This document shows, in pieces, positions 29,730 to 36,527 of a stretch of DNA of 64,000 bases. The notes below the pieces were generated by a model. It saw only the letters and a list, made by a program, of their open reading frames with translations, had not been told where the DNA came from and searched no databases. The DNA is from Myxococcales bacterium. GTDB lineage: Bacteria > Myxococcota_A > Polyangia > Polyangiales > Polyangiaceae. The first letter of the stretch is position 1, and each line of letters starts with the position of its first letter. The position numbers and the translations under genes are program-made. The DNA lies in assembly GCA_016712525.1 (NCBI GenBank), contig JADJQX010000007.1, positions 2,542,001-2,606,000 of the forward strand, written 5' to 3'.

Positions 29730-30343
29730 CGCGGGTCCTCCTCGTCCGTGTCGGCCGAGCCCTCGGGGCCCGACTCGGCGGGTTTCGGCTCTCCCGTGCG
29801 CTCTTCGGCCTCGAGCTCGCGGAGCCGCTTCTTGAACCCGACACGCGCGAGGCGCACGCGCGAGTAGACCGTGTTGAGCGGGACGTCGAGCTCCCGCGCG
29901 ATCTCGGGAGCCGGGATACCCTCGAGGTCGTGCATCACGAGGGCGACACGTTTGTCGAAGTCGAGCGCGTCGAGCCCACGGGCGACCAGGACCCTCGCGG
30001 TGAGCTTCTCGGCGAGGCGGGGGCTCGGGAGCGGCGCGTCCTCCGAGAGCACGTCCCCCTTGTGCCACCCTAACCTACGGTAGTTCGCCGCGAAGCGCGT
30101 CGCGAACGCGAAGAGCCACGGGCGAACCGGCCGCGAGCGCTCGTAGGTCGGGAGGGCAGCGTTCACCGTCACGAAGAGCTCCTGGGCGACGTCGTGCACG
30201 TCGGCGTCGCGCACGCCAAGGCGGCGCAGCGAGCGGCAGACGAAGTCGAACTCGGCCTCGAAGAGCGCCCGAAACTCTGCCCAATGTGACCAAGCCTCGA
30301 CTCCCACACCCGGGCCTTGTCGTGCTTGGGCGGTTTCTGTCAC
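29726..30343 (-). CDS. ECF-type RNA polymerase sigma factor (sigma-70 family)
   Basis: A 205-residue sigma factor. Region 2 is FRALFEAEFDFVCRSLRR, then DVHDVAQELFVTVNAALP and a WLFAFATRFAANYRR -10-binding helix. Region 4 is FDKRVALVMHDLEGIPAPEI, with the HTH ARELDVPLNTVYSRVRLARV. Regions 1 and 3 are missing, as in ECF factors. The start is a GTG at 30343 that overlaps the upstream stop by 4 nt (GTGA); the much longer open frame back to 31549 crosses another gene. The C-terminal tail is acidic and Pro/Glu-rich. It is the middle gene of a coupled three-gene unit, between a secreted protein and an anti-sigma-like protein. It is likely autoregulated and may control the nearby lipoprotein genes. 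Confidence 0.88.
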   Translation of the reverse strand: MTETAQARQGPGVGVEAWSHWAEFRALFEAEFDFVCRSLRRLGVRDADVHDVAQELFVTVNAALPTYERSRPVRPWLFAFATRFAANYRRLGWHKGDVLSEDAPLPSPRLAEKLTARVLVARGLDALDFDKRVALVMHDLEGIPAPEIARELDVPLNTVYSRVRLARVGFKKRLRELEAEERTGEPKPAESGPEGSADTDEEDPR

Positions 30344-31380
30344 GGCCGCAGCTCGATCCCGAGGACGAGGGCCGCGTAGAGGGGATCCGCCGTCCACACG
30401 GGCTCGCCCTCGATCGAGAACGTGGTCCTCACGAGGGGTAGGCCGCCCTCGAGCCCGCCGCGCAGGTGCACGCGCTCCCCCACGGGAACGCGGACGACGG
30501 CGCGCGCGAGAACGGCGGCAGCGAACGCGCTCGTCAACGTCGGGCGCACGACGTCGAGCGACGTGACCTGGAGCGCGCCGAGCCTCAGGCCTACGCAGCC
30601 CTCGAACCACCCTATCTCCCCACATGGCACGAGCCCGCCTCCATAGGCGACCCCGGTGAGGCGATCGCGGGCGGTCACGGCCGCAGACGAGGGAGTCGAT
30701 TCGAGGCGCCCCTCGAGGTGGAGCGCGAAGGCGCCATAACGCAGACCCACGCCGACGAGCGCGCCGAGCGCAGGCCCCGGCACGACACCGACCGACCCGA
30801 GCCCGTGCGCGGTCAGCGCGAGCCGGAGCGGTGGCCCCGATCGAGCGGGCGCGGGCGCGGGCGCGGGAGGCGACGCGGGCGCAGCGACGGATGGCGCGGC
30901 GGGAGGCTCTTTGGGCGGGGGGGCCGCGGCGGGGGGAGGTGTCGGCGGCGGCGCGGGAGAGACCGGACGAGGGCCCATCGGGTCGATCGCCGTCGCGACC
31001 GCCGCGGCTACGGCATCGGCGAGGGAGTCGCAGGCGCCCTTCGGCTGCTCGAGCGATCGTACTCCGGGCACGTTCGAGCCTTCGGCGACCTCGACGCGCG
31101 CCACGACCCGCGCGCCCCGAGCCTCGAACTGCACGCGCACCGCGGTCGCGGCTTGCGGGACGAAGGGATCGCGCCCCAGGCGAGTGGTCACTCGAGCGCG
31201 AAACGAGGCTTCGTCCGGGCAGGAGAGCCCCGAGCCGACAGCGTACACGAGGGACGCCACCGGAGGCTCGTCGGCGCGCGCCTCCCCCATCGGCGCGAAG
31301 ACGCCGAGCACACCGACGAGCCACGCCCACCGAGAGAGGACACGCGTTCCGGCCGCTGCCACGGGCCCGTCGGTTAGCAC
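30340..31380 (-). CDS. Secreted or outer-membrane-associated protein, first gene of the ECF sigma unit
   Basis: About 346 residues. The start is uncertain: GTG codons at 31401, 31380 and 31362 are all in frame, and none has a good ribosome binding site. Any of them precedes a signal peptide (LSRWAWLVGVLGVFAPMGEA, cleavage after ARA). Residues about 30-130 of the mature protein form a globular domain with two Cys (SGLSCPDEASF and KGACDSLADAV). A long Pro/Ala linker follows. The last 150 residues have the alternating pattern of a beta-barrel or beta-sandwich (LRLALTAHGLGSVGVVPGPA to YAALVLGIELRP). The end overlaps the sigma-factor gene by 4 nt. It may generate or sense the signal for the sigma/anti-sigma pair; this is inference. 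Confidence 0.6.
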   Translation of the reverse strand: MLTDGPVAAAGTRVLSRWAWLVGVLGVFAPMGEARADEPPVASLVYAVGSGLSCPDEASFRARVTTRLGRDPFVPQAATAVRVQFEARGARVVARVEVAEGSNVPGVRSLEQPKGACDSLADAVAAAVATAIDPMGPRPVSPAPPPTPPPAAAPPPKEPPAAPSVAAPASPPAPAPAPARSGPPLRLALTAHGLGSVGVVPGPALGALVGVGLRYGAFALHLEGRLESTPSSAAVTARDRLTGVAYGGGLVPCGEIGWFEGCVGLRLGALQVTSLDVVRPTLTSAFAAAVLARAVVRVPVGERVHLRGGLEGGLPLVRTTFSIEGEPVWTADPLYAALVLGIELRP

Positions 31381-31429
31381 GGAAACCAGGCTTTGCACCA
31401 CGTCGCGATCCGTGGCATCGCGACGCGGC

Positions 31430-31488
31430 GGTCTCCCGAAAAAAAATGCCGCTGCCCGTGACAGAACGGCCGCGAGGGCAACAAGGCC
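31430..31488 (+). promoter_or_regulatory. Upstream region shared with the 32.5-kb lipoprotein gene
   Basis: This 59-bp block ends 5 bp before the ATG at 31494 and aligns over its whole length with 32478-32535. Shared parts are GGTCTCCC, an A-rich run, a GTGAC core, and AACAAGGCC directly before the start codon. The last part contains the AAGG ribosome binding site. The conserved GTGAC and A-tract spacing suggest a common promoter, possibly read by the ECF sigma factor encoded just across the divergent region. Confidence 0.5.
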
Positions 31489-31493
31489 CCGGT

Positions 31494-32282
31494 ATGCACA
31501 TGATTTCCCGCACATTCTCCCTCATCGCCGTGGCTTGCCTCTTCTCCACCGGGGTCGCCGCGTGCGCGAACGACGAGGACCTTGGTCAGCGCCCCGGCAA
31601 CGACGGTGGGCCGACGCCGAGCGGAGACAGCTCGACCACAGGCGCCTCGGACGGCGGGCCCACTACCCCGACCGCACCGGACGGCCCCGTCGCCGAAGGC
31701 GGCACGAGCCCCGTTCCCGGGGCCAAGCGGGTCTTCGTCACGAGCCTGACCTATACGGGCAACCTCGCGGGGGAGGGCAAAGCGGCCACGGGCCTGCAGG
31801 GCGCGGACAACCTCTGCGCCTCGCACGCGGCAGCCGCCAACCTCGGGGGCACCTGGGTCGCTTGGCTCTCGAGCTCGACCGAGAACGCCATCGACCGCGT
31901 CCCCGACGTCGGGCCCTGGTACTTCGTCGATCGCACGACGAAGGTGTTCGAGAGCAAATTCTACATCAAAGAGGGCCCCCGCGTTCCGCTCGCGAGGGAC
32001 GAGCGAGGTAAGACGGTAGCCTCGAGCTACGTGTGGACGGGGACGGACAACCGCGGGCAATACGACGTGCGGCCGAGGTACTACGCGCAAGGGGCGTCAT
32101 TCCCGATCAGCGGATGCACCGACTGGACGTCCGCGGGCTCGGGCTCCGTGGGTGGCGTGCACGCACGCGCTGCCTACGGGCTCGCCTCGCAGACCCTCGC
32201 CTGGACCGAGGCCGGGACGGGCTACGACGACTCGTCCGCGGATTGCTCTCAGCAGCTCCGGTTGTACTGCTTCGAGAAGTGA
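31494..32282 (+). CDS. DUF1554-type lipoprotein
   Basis: A 262-residue protein. The signal (MHMISRTFSLIAVACLFSTG, then VAACAND) has its lipobox Cys at about residue 24. A low-complexity linker (Gly, Asp, Ser, Thr, Pro) runs to about residue 75. The rest matches DUF1554 (collagenase-NC10/endostatin-like lectin fold): KRVFVTSLTYTGNLAGEG, GADNLCASHAAAANLGGTWV, AWLSSSTENA, ending CSQQLRLYCFEK with paired Cys. The fold is seen in leptospiral and myxobacterial surface lipoproteins and may bind carbohydrate. It is divergent from the ECF sigma unit. The N-terminal 40 residues and the upstream 60 bp are related to the next lipoprotein gene, although the mature domains differ. Confidence 0.75.
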   Translation: MHMISRTFSLIAVACLFSTGVAACANDEDLGQRPGNDGGPTPSGDSSTTGASDGGPTTPTAPDGPVAEGGTSPVPGAKRVFVTSLTYTGNLAGEGKAATGLQGADNLCASHAAAANLGGTWVAWLSSSTENAIDRVPDVGPWYFVDRTTKVFESKFYIKEGPRVPLARDERGKTVASSYVWTGTDNRGQYDVRPRYYAQGASFPISGCTDWTSAGSGSVGGVHARAAYGLASQTLAWTEAGTGYDDSSADCSQQLRLYCFEK

Positions 32283-32477
32283 CACGCGTGCGCGCCCTCC
32301 CGCATGGTGAGCACAGCCCCCCGCATCGAGCCCTCGAGCTGCGGGCACACGCCTGGACGAGACGACGAGCCCAGGTATGCCGACGAGGCACGCCGCCGAC
32401 AAAGGACTTGCTTGTCGGGCACCACGCGGCAACGGTTCCGTCGAAGGGGGTCGCTTCTCCCTCCTGAAAGGCTTCCC

Positions 32478-32535
32478 GGTCTCCCAAGAAAAAGTGATCC
32501 CCGCGTGACGGATGCGGGGGAACGGTAACAAGGCC
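32478..32535 (+). promoter_or_regulatory. Upstream region shared with the 31.5-kb lipoprotein gene
   Basis: The counterpart of 31430-31488. It begins GGTCTCCCAAGAAAAA, contains GTGAC flanked by an inverted CCCCGC/GCGGGG pair, and ends AACAAGGCC six bases before the ATG at 32542. Conservation of this block, together with the lipoprotein signal but not the mature protein, points to a shared expression and export module. Confidence 0.45.
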
Positions 32536-32541
32536 ACGACA

Positions 32542-33067
32542 ATGCCTACGATCTCCAGCCGTTTTTGCTCTCTTCGGTCTGGTTTGCTCCTTCTCCTCCC
32601 TCGCCGCGTGCGCCAGCGAAGAAGACCTCGGTCGGCGAGGCGACGCCGACGGAGGCGCCAACGGAGGCGACACCGCGACGGTCGCCGCGGGTGGCACGTC
32701 GACCGCCAGGTCCACCTGCGTGGGAACGCCCCTCTCCTGCGAGGAGACCCCGGAGAAATCCGACTGCACGAAGCGAGGCTGCGACTACGTTCCGCCGGCT
32801 TGCACGGGCACCGCGAAATCCTGCAGCACGTTCACCCAAACGACGTGCGACCGCGTGCCGGGCTGCCGCTGGACGCTGTCCTTCGGAAACTACGTATGCG
32901 CCGGACAGGCCGTGGCCTGCGACGAACGGGTGCTCACCGGCAACTGCGACGCTGTCCTCGGAAAGAGCGGCTGCGTGACCACCGGAGGCTGCACGGGCAC
33001 GCCGCGACCGTGCTCCGACTCGACGGGGTACGACTTCTGCGCCCCGGGCTGCTCGTACGGGCGGTAG
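32542..33067 (+). CDS. Cys-rich small lipoprotein, with apparent frameshift in a T-run
   Basis: Reading from the ATG at 32542 gives MPTISSRF, after which the frame is lost at a run of five T (32562-32566). Skipping one T yields a standard lipoprotein signal: MPTISSRFALFGLVCSFSS, then LAACASEEDLG. The corrected frame continues through a Gly/Ala/Thr linker into about 115 residues with around sixteen Cys in spaced pairs (GTPLSCEETPEKSDC, RGCDYVPPAC, GCRWTLSFGNYVC). The corrected start is paralogous to the preceding lipoprotein (AAC-AxxEDLG). The stop codon TAG lies in the first bases of a transposon-end fragment at 33066, so the natural C-terminus may have been cut off. Mature length is about 150 residues; function is unknown. 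Confidence 0.65.
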
Positions 33068-33131
33068 CAGCCCGTCGATTTCCTCGCCTGGCCCAACAGG
33101 TCGTGGGGGGCATGCTGGGGTAGTTTGGGGG
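33066..33131 (+). repeat. Chimeric repeat: MITE left-end fragment joined to a copy of the aminopeptidase 3' end
   Basis: The first 21 bp (AGCAGCCCGTCGATTTCCTC) match the left end of the MITE-like element at 10511. Directly after it, 33091-33131 is a near-identical copy of 26036-26076, the last codons of the M1 aminopeptidase gene and its downstream bases (GTCGTGGGGGGCATGCTGGG is shared). Two unrelated sequences from elsewhere in the window are thus fused here, a sign of transposition or recombination at this point. Confidence 0.7.
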
Positions 33132-33266
33132 CGCGCTGGCGCGTCGAGCGAGCTAGCGGACGGAACGGTCCACCGAGGACGACTCTGTCATGCGAGCCTA
33201 GTTGCGGATGGGTCGATCGTGGTTGCGTTTGCGTCGATCGCTAGCCTTTTTCGAGGAGGTTCCCTC

Positions 33267-33764
33267 ATGCAAGCCGCAGCGCACACGATGGAAGACCTGA
33301 TCCGTCGGATGACCCCGGTCGCCGCCCCGCCTGAGCAGCAGGCTCAGGTGGTCGCGCTGTCCAGGGCGCTCGGGGGGATGGTCCACCCGCCGAAGCGCCG
33401 CGCGCCCAAGTGCAAGCTCGTCGGCCCTAAGGGGGAGACCATAGCCCTTCCCGAGTCGGTTTTTTATGTGCTCGCGCGCGTGGCCGAGGTGCTCGCGCGG
33501 GGCGACTCGGTCACCGTCGTGCCTGTCGGCCGCGAGGTAACTACGCAGCAGGCCGCCGATCTGCTCAACGTGTCACGGCAGTACCTCGTGCGACTCCTCG
33601 ACGAGGGGCGGATCGCCTTTCGCAAGACCGGCAAACATCGGCGGCTGCGGATCGAAGACGTGCTCGCGTTCAAGAACAACCGCGACAAGGATCGCCGCGC
33701 AGGTCTTCGCGAGCTTTCGCAGATGACGCAAGAGCTCGGCGGCTACGACTCCGAGCTGAAGTAG
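33267..33764 (+). CDS. Helix-turn-helix antitoxin (excisionase-type DNA-binding domain)
   Basis: A 165-residue protein. The ATG at 33267 is preceded by GAGGAGG at the right distance, which decides the start over an upstream in-frame ATG. Residues about 85-145 hold a MerR/excisionase-type HTH: VTTQQAADLLNVSRQYLVRL, LDEGRIAFRKTGKHRRLRIE, DVLAFKN. The N-terminal half is helical and dimerisation-like. This architecture is common in antitoxins paired with PIN-domain toxins. The toxin that should follow is reduced to a short tail (33777-33872), so this is probably an orphan antitoxin, perhaps retained as a regulator. A mobile-element fragment lies just upstream. Confidence 0.75.
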   Translation: MQAAAHTMEDLIRRMTPVAAPPEQQAQVVALSRALGGMVHPPKRRAPKCKLVGPKGETIALPESVFYVLARVAEVLARGDSVTVVPVGREVTTQQAADLLNVSRQYLVRLLDEGRIAFRKTGKHRRLRIEDVLAFKNNRDKDRRAGLRELSQMTQELGGYDSELK

Positions 33765-33776
33765 GGGGGGCCCCCC

Positions 33777-33872
33777 GTAACGTTCGATGAGCTCCTCGAG
33801 CGGTTATCACGCGTCGTGCCCGATCTGGTCGCCGCCGTGCGGCTACACGACCAGCCCGTCGGTACGCGATAG
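33777..33872 (+). pseudogene. Remnant of a downstream toxin gene, possibly PIN-domain C-terminus
   Basis: Thirteen bases after the antitoxin stop, an open frame without a start reads VTFDELLERLSRVVPDLVAA and then VRLHDQPVGTR before a stop. The xFDELLERL...VPxxVAxV pattern resembles the C-terminal helices of PIN-domain (VapC-like) toxins, which normally follow this antitoxin class. The body of the gene is missing. The match is short, so the identification is tentative. Confidence 0.4.
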
Positions 33873-33955
33873 CGGGAACGCAGGGGCGTCCGTCGAGTCG
33901 ACCCGTCGCCTGCGCGTTTCGTGAGGATGTGCGGCGCGTTCTCACCCTCGACGAG

Positions 33956-35980
33956 CTACCCCACCCCGACCCGACTGAGGTCTTCGCGGACGAAGGTCTC
34001 GAGGTCCGGGGCGAGGGGCTCGACGCCTCCGCGTACGCTGGCGCACGCGACGCTGCCGTCTTTGCCGAGGACGGCCACGGTGTCCGAGCCACGTACGCCC
34101 AGCAGGGTGCCTTTGCGGATGACGGCTCGCGCATCCGAGGTGTAGCCGCTCAGGTTCTCGAACGTGGCGCCGTTGTCGTAGCCGAGGTAGGCGCAGAGCC
34201 ATGCGGCGCCGGTCTCCGAGAGGCGCTCGCGAGGGAGGAGCGGGCCCACGGCCGCTGCGGCGCTCTTGAAGTAGACGAATGGACCAAAGCCTCCAGGGTG
34301 AAGCGCGGCGAGGCGACGGGTGGCCTCGGCCGAGTCGCCTCCGAGGCGCTCGACGCAGCCGAGCAGCGCGGCGTCCACGGTGGGCTTGAACGTCGGTGGG
34401 GTCGGGATGGTCTCGACCGGCGCGAGGGGGACGCGGAGGCCAGAGACCGGGACTCCGCGAGCCGCCAGCGTGGCTGCGAGAGACCTCACGCGATCCCGCG
34501 CGCGTCGGCGTGCGTCGGTGACGTGGGGCCCGTCCTTGTCTCCGAGCGCGGCCTCCCAACTGTCGTGGGCGTCGAGCGTGGCTTCGGCCACGTCGCGGCT
34601 CGTGAAGCCGGCCGCGAAACGAAGCTTCTGGTTCTGGCCGCCGGGGAGGAGGTTCGAGCCGACGTGCACGTCGTCGGTGACCTCCACCGCGAGCGCCTGA
34701 TCGAGCGGTGTCCCCGCCGACACGAGCGCCGCCACGGCGTCCGAAGCGCCGCGCGTGAGCGCCACGGTGAGCGCGCCGGCCACCACGCCGTTCGGCCCCT
34801 CGAAGCTCAGTCCGTCGGCTCCGGCCGCGCGCAAGGCAGGCGCGAGCAGCTCGAGGTAGCGGCGCGCGTCGGCGCGGACGTCCCCCTCGGAGGTCGCGCT
34901 CCGCTCGGTGGCTCTCCCCCAGGCGAGGAGAATTCCGTTGCCCGTGCCGCCACCGGCCTCGACGAGCACGCGCAGCGCCGGATAGCGCAGGAACGCGGCC
35001 TCCGAGAGCGCGTCGTCCGAGACGCCGCTCCCATGAGCGACGAAGGAGCGCAGCACGTCGGCGGCCGTGGTCGATGCCGCGCCCTCCGGCCCATCCCACG
35101 CATAGGGGATCTTCTCCTGCGTCGAGCAGGGCAGAGAGCGCACGAAATTCTCGAGTGGCAACGAGTACGAGCCTTTGGCGCGTTTGGTCGCGGGGTATCC
35201 TGCCTCGAGGAGACGAATCAACGTGGCGTGTTTCGCCTGCATCCACTCGGCGATGCGCGCACGCAACGCGAGCTGACGCGCCTGCTGCTTCGCGAGCTCC
35301 GCCGGGTCGTCCCCGAAGAGCTTTTCGACCTGGGCTTCGTCGCAAACTTGGCTGTCCGGCAGGGAGAGGGTCGCCACTTGGTCGAGGATGGCCTCCGGTG
35401 CCGCCACGCCGGCGGCGCGTGGGTCCGCGAGCGCGGCGTCGAGCGCGGCCGCGTATCCCTCGGCCGAGAGCTCCTCGATGCGATCGACCTGGAGCCACCC
35501 GAGCGCCGCGGCCCAGGCGTCGCACCCCGCCTGATAGTCCGCGCTCCCCTTCGCGGGAGCCTTGGGCGGCTTCGGCGCCGCGGCGACCTTCGCCGGTTTC
35601 GCGGCCTTCGCGGGCTTCGGCGCGGGCTCGGGAGCGCGCGCAGGCTCGGCGACGGAGGGAGCTGTCGGCGCAGTTGGCGCAGGCGGCGCAGGCGAACCCG
35701 AAGGCTCGGACGGCGCAGTCGACGCAGACGGCACAGTCGGCGCAGACGACCCCGATGACGCCGTCGGCGCGACCACCGACTTCTCGACGTAGCCCTTCCC
35801 CACCTTCTCGCGAACCAGCGACGCGGCGAGCGTGTGGGCAGCATCCTCGGACTCGAGGGCCTTCACCGTGGTCTTCCCCGCGGCGCCGAGGCGCCCGTAG
35901 CGCGTGTGCACCTCCGCGCCGGCCACCCCCACCTCCCAGAACTTGGCCGACGTTCCCTCGACGAGCTCGAACCTGCGCAT
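33956..35980 (-). CDS. WGR-domain protein
   Basis: A 674-residue protein. Residues 1-75 are a WGR domain: MRRFELVEGTSAKFWEVGVA, then VHTRYGRLGAAGKTTVK, where the Tyr-Gly-Arg stands for Trp-Gly-Arg. In other proteins this domain binds nucleic acid or poly-ADP-ribose polymerase catalytic parts. An Ala/Pro/Ser/Thr-rich, Lys-spiked linker (about 80-190) follows, then a 480-residue helical region of unknown fold containing ankyrin-like or HEAT-like spacing (AALDAALADPRAAGVAAPEA, VAALVSAGTPLDQALAVE). GGAGAAGAAG before the ATG at 35980 fixes the start; the longer frames are unsupported. Related WGR proteins often occur with DUF4132/MolR proteins, one of which is at 59.8 kb. Confidence 0.7.
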   Translation of the reverse strand: MRRFELVEGTSAKFWEVGVAGAEVHTRYGRLGAAGKTTVKALESEDAAHTLAASLVREKVGKGYVEKSVVAPTASSGSSAPTVPSASTAPSEPSGSPAPPAPTAPTAPSVAEPARAPEPAPKPAKAAKPAKVAAAPKPPKAPAKGSADYQAGCDAWAAALGWLQVDRIEELSAEGYAAALDAALADPRAAGVAAPEAILDQVATLSLPDSQVCDEAQVEKLFGDDPAELAKQQARQLALRARIAEWMQAKHATLIRLLEAGYPATKRAKGSYSLPLENFVRSLPCSTQEKIPYAWDGPEGAASTTAADVLRSFVAHGSGVSDDALSEAAFLRYPALRVLVEAGGGTGNGILLAWGRATERSATSEGDVRADARRYLELLAPALRAAGADGLSFEGPNGVVAGALTVALTRGASDAVAALVSAGTPLDQALAVEVTDDVHVGSNLLPGGQNQKLRFAAGFTSRDVAEATLDAHDSWEAALGDKDGPHVTDARRRARDRVRSLAATLAARGVPVSGLRVPLAPVETIPTPPTFKPTVDAALLGCVERLGGDSAEATRRLAALHPGGFGPFVYFKSAAAAVGPLLPRERLSETGAAWLCAYLGYDNGATFENLSGYTSDARAVIRKGTLLGVRGSDTVAVLGKDGSVACASVRGGVEPLAPDLETFVREDLSRVGVG

Positions 35981-36168
35981 CTTCTTCTCCCGATGGCGCC
36001 CCGCGGCGGGTGCGACAGCGGATGTTACGCGAACGCACCCCCTGAGATTCCCTGAGGAACGCGTGGTGGCGTGGCGGTCGCGGAGGGCTCGAGCGAGCCT
36101 GCCGGCGGACGTGGGTTGCGTGCTGCGATCCCACACGAGCGCCCGCGCTCGGTGCGGGTGGAGGACGC

Positions 36169-36261
36169 TCAGGTCTCGAGCGGGTCGCGGCGGGAGGCTT
36201 GTTTTCCCAGCTCTTCGGCGAGGCCGAGGAGGATGCCCTCGGGCCCGCGGATGTAATCCGC
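36169..36261 (-). pseudogene. C-terminal remnant of a VOC-family (glyoxalase-like) gene
   Basis: An open minus-strand stretch ends ADYIRGPEGILLGLAEELGK. This is the typical last strand and helix of VOC/glyoxalase-fold proteins (xxRGPEGIxxxLAEEL). Upstream, toward 36300, the frame loses similarity and base composition drops, so the rest of the gene seems to have been removed where the accessory island begins. In the remaining gap on either side (35981-36168 and 36262-36527) I see no gene or clear signal. Confidence 0.4.
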
Positions 36262-36527
36262 CCGAGCCGGACGATGCCACGTCGCTCTTCCCGGCTCATC
36301 CGATCGATCATCCCCATCGCGAGTTCCTCTGGTGTCTGGTGTCTGGCGATTCCAGAACCCGGAGCGAGCTCGCATACTTCCATCTGCCTTTTCGTGGTGA
36401 TCGAGGCTCCAGTTCGCCGATTTAGCTGTAAACCTGCGAAAGTCGGAGCGTGGCTCGGTCGCTCCGAAACGACCGCAGGCAGTAGTAGTGGCGAAATGAT
36501 GACGCCGCCACGGCAGCATGTCGGTAA

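Noticed and set aside
32565..32978. 137-aa open frame in the Cys-rich lipoprotein region
   Set aside because: Its sequence is Pro/Arg-rich without signal or Cys pattern, and the frame-corrected lipoprotein explains the region better.
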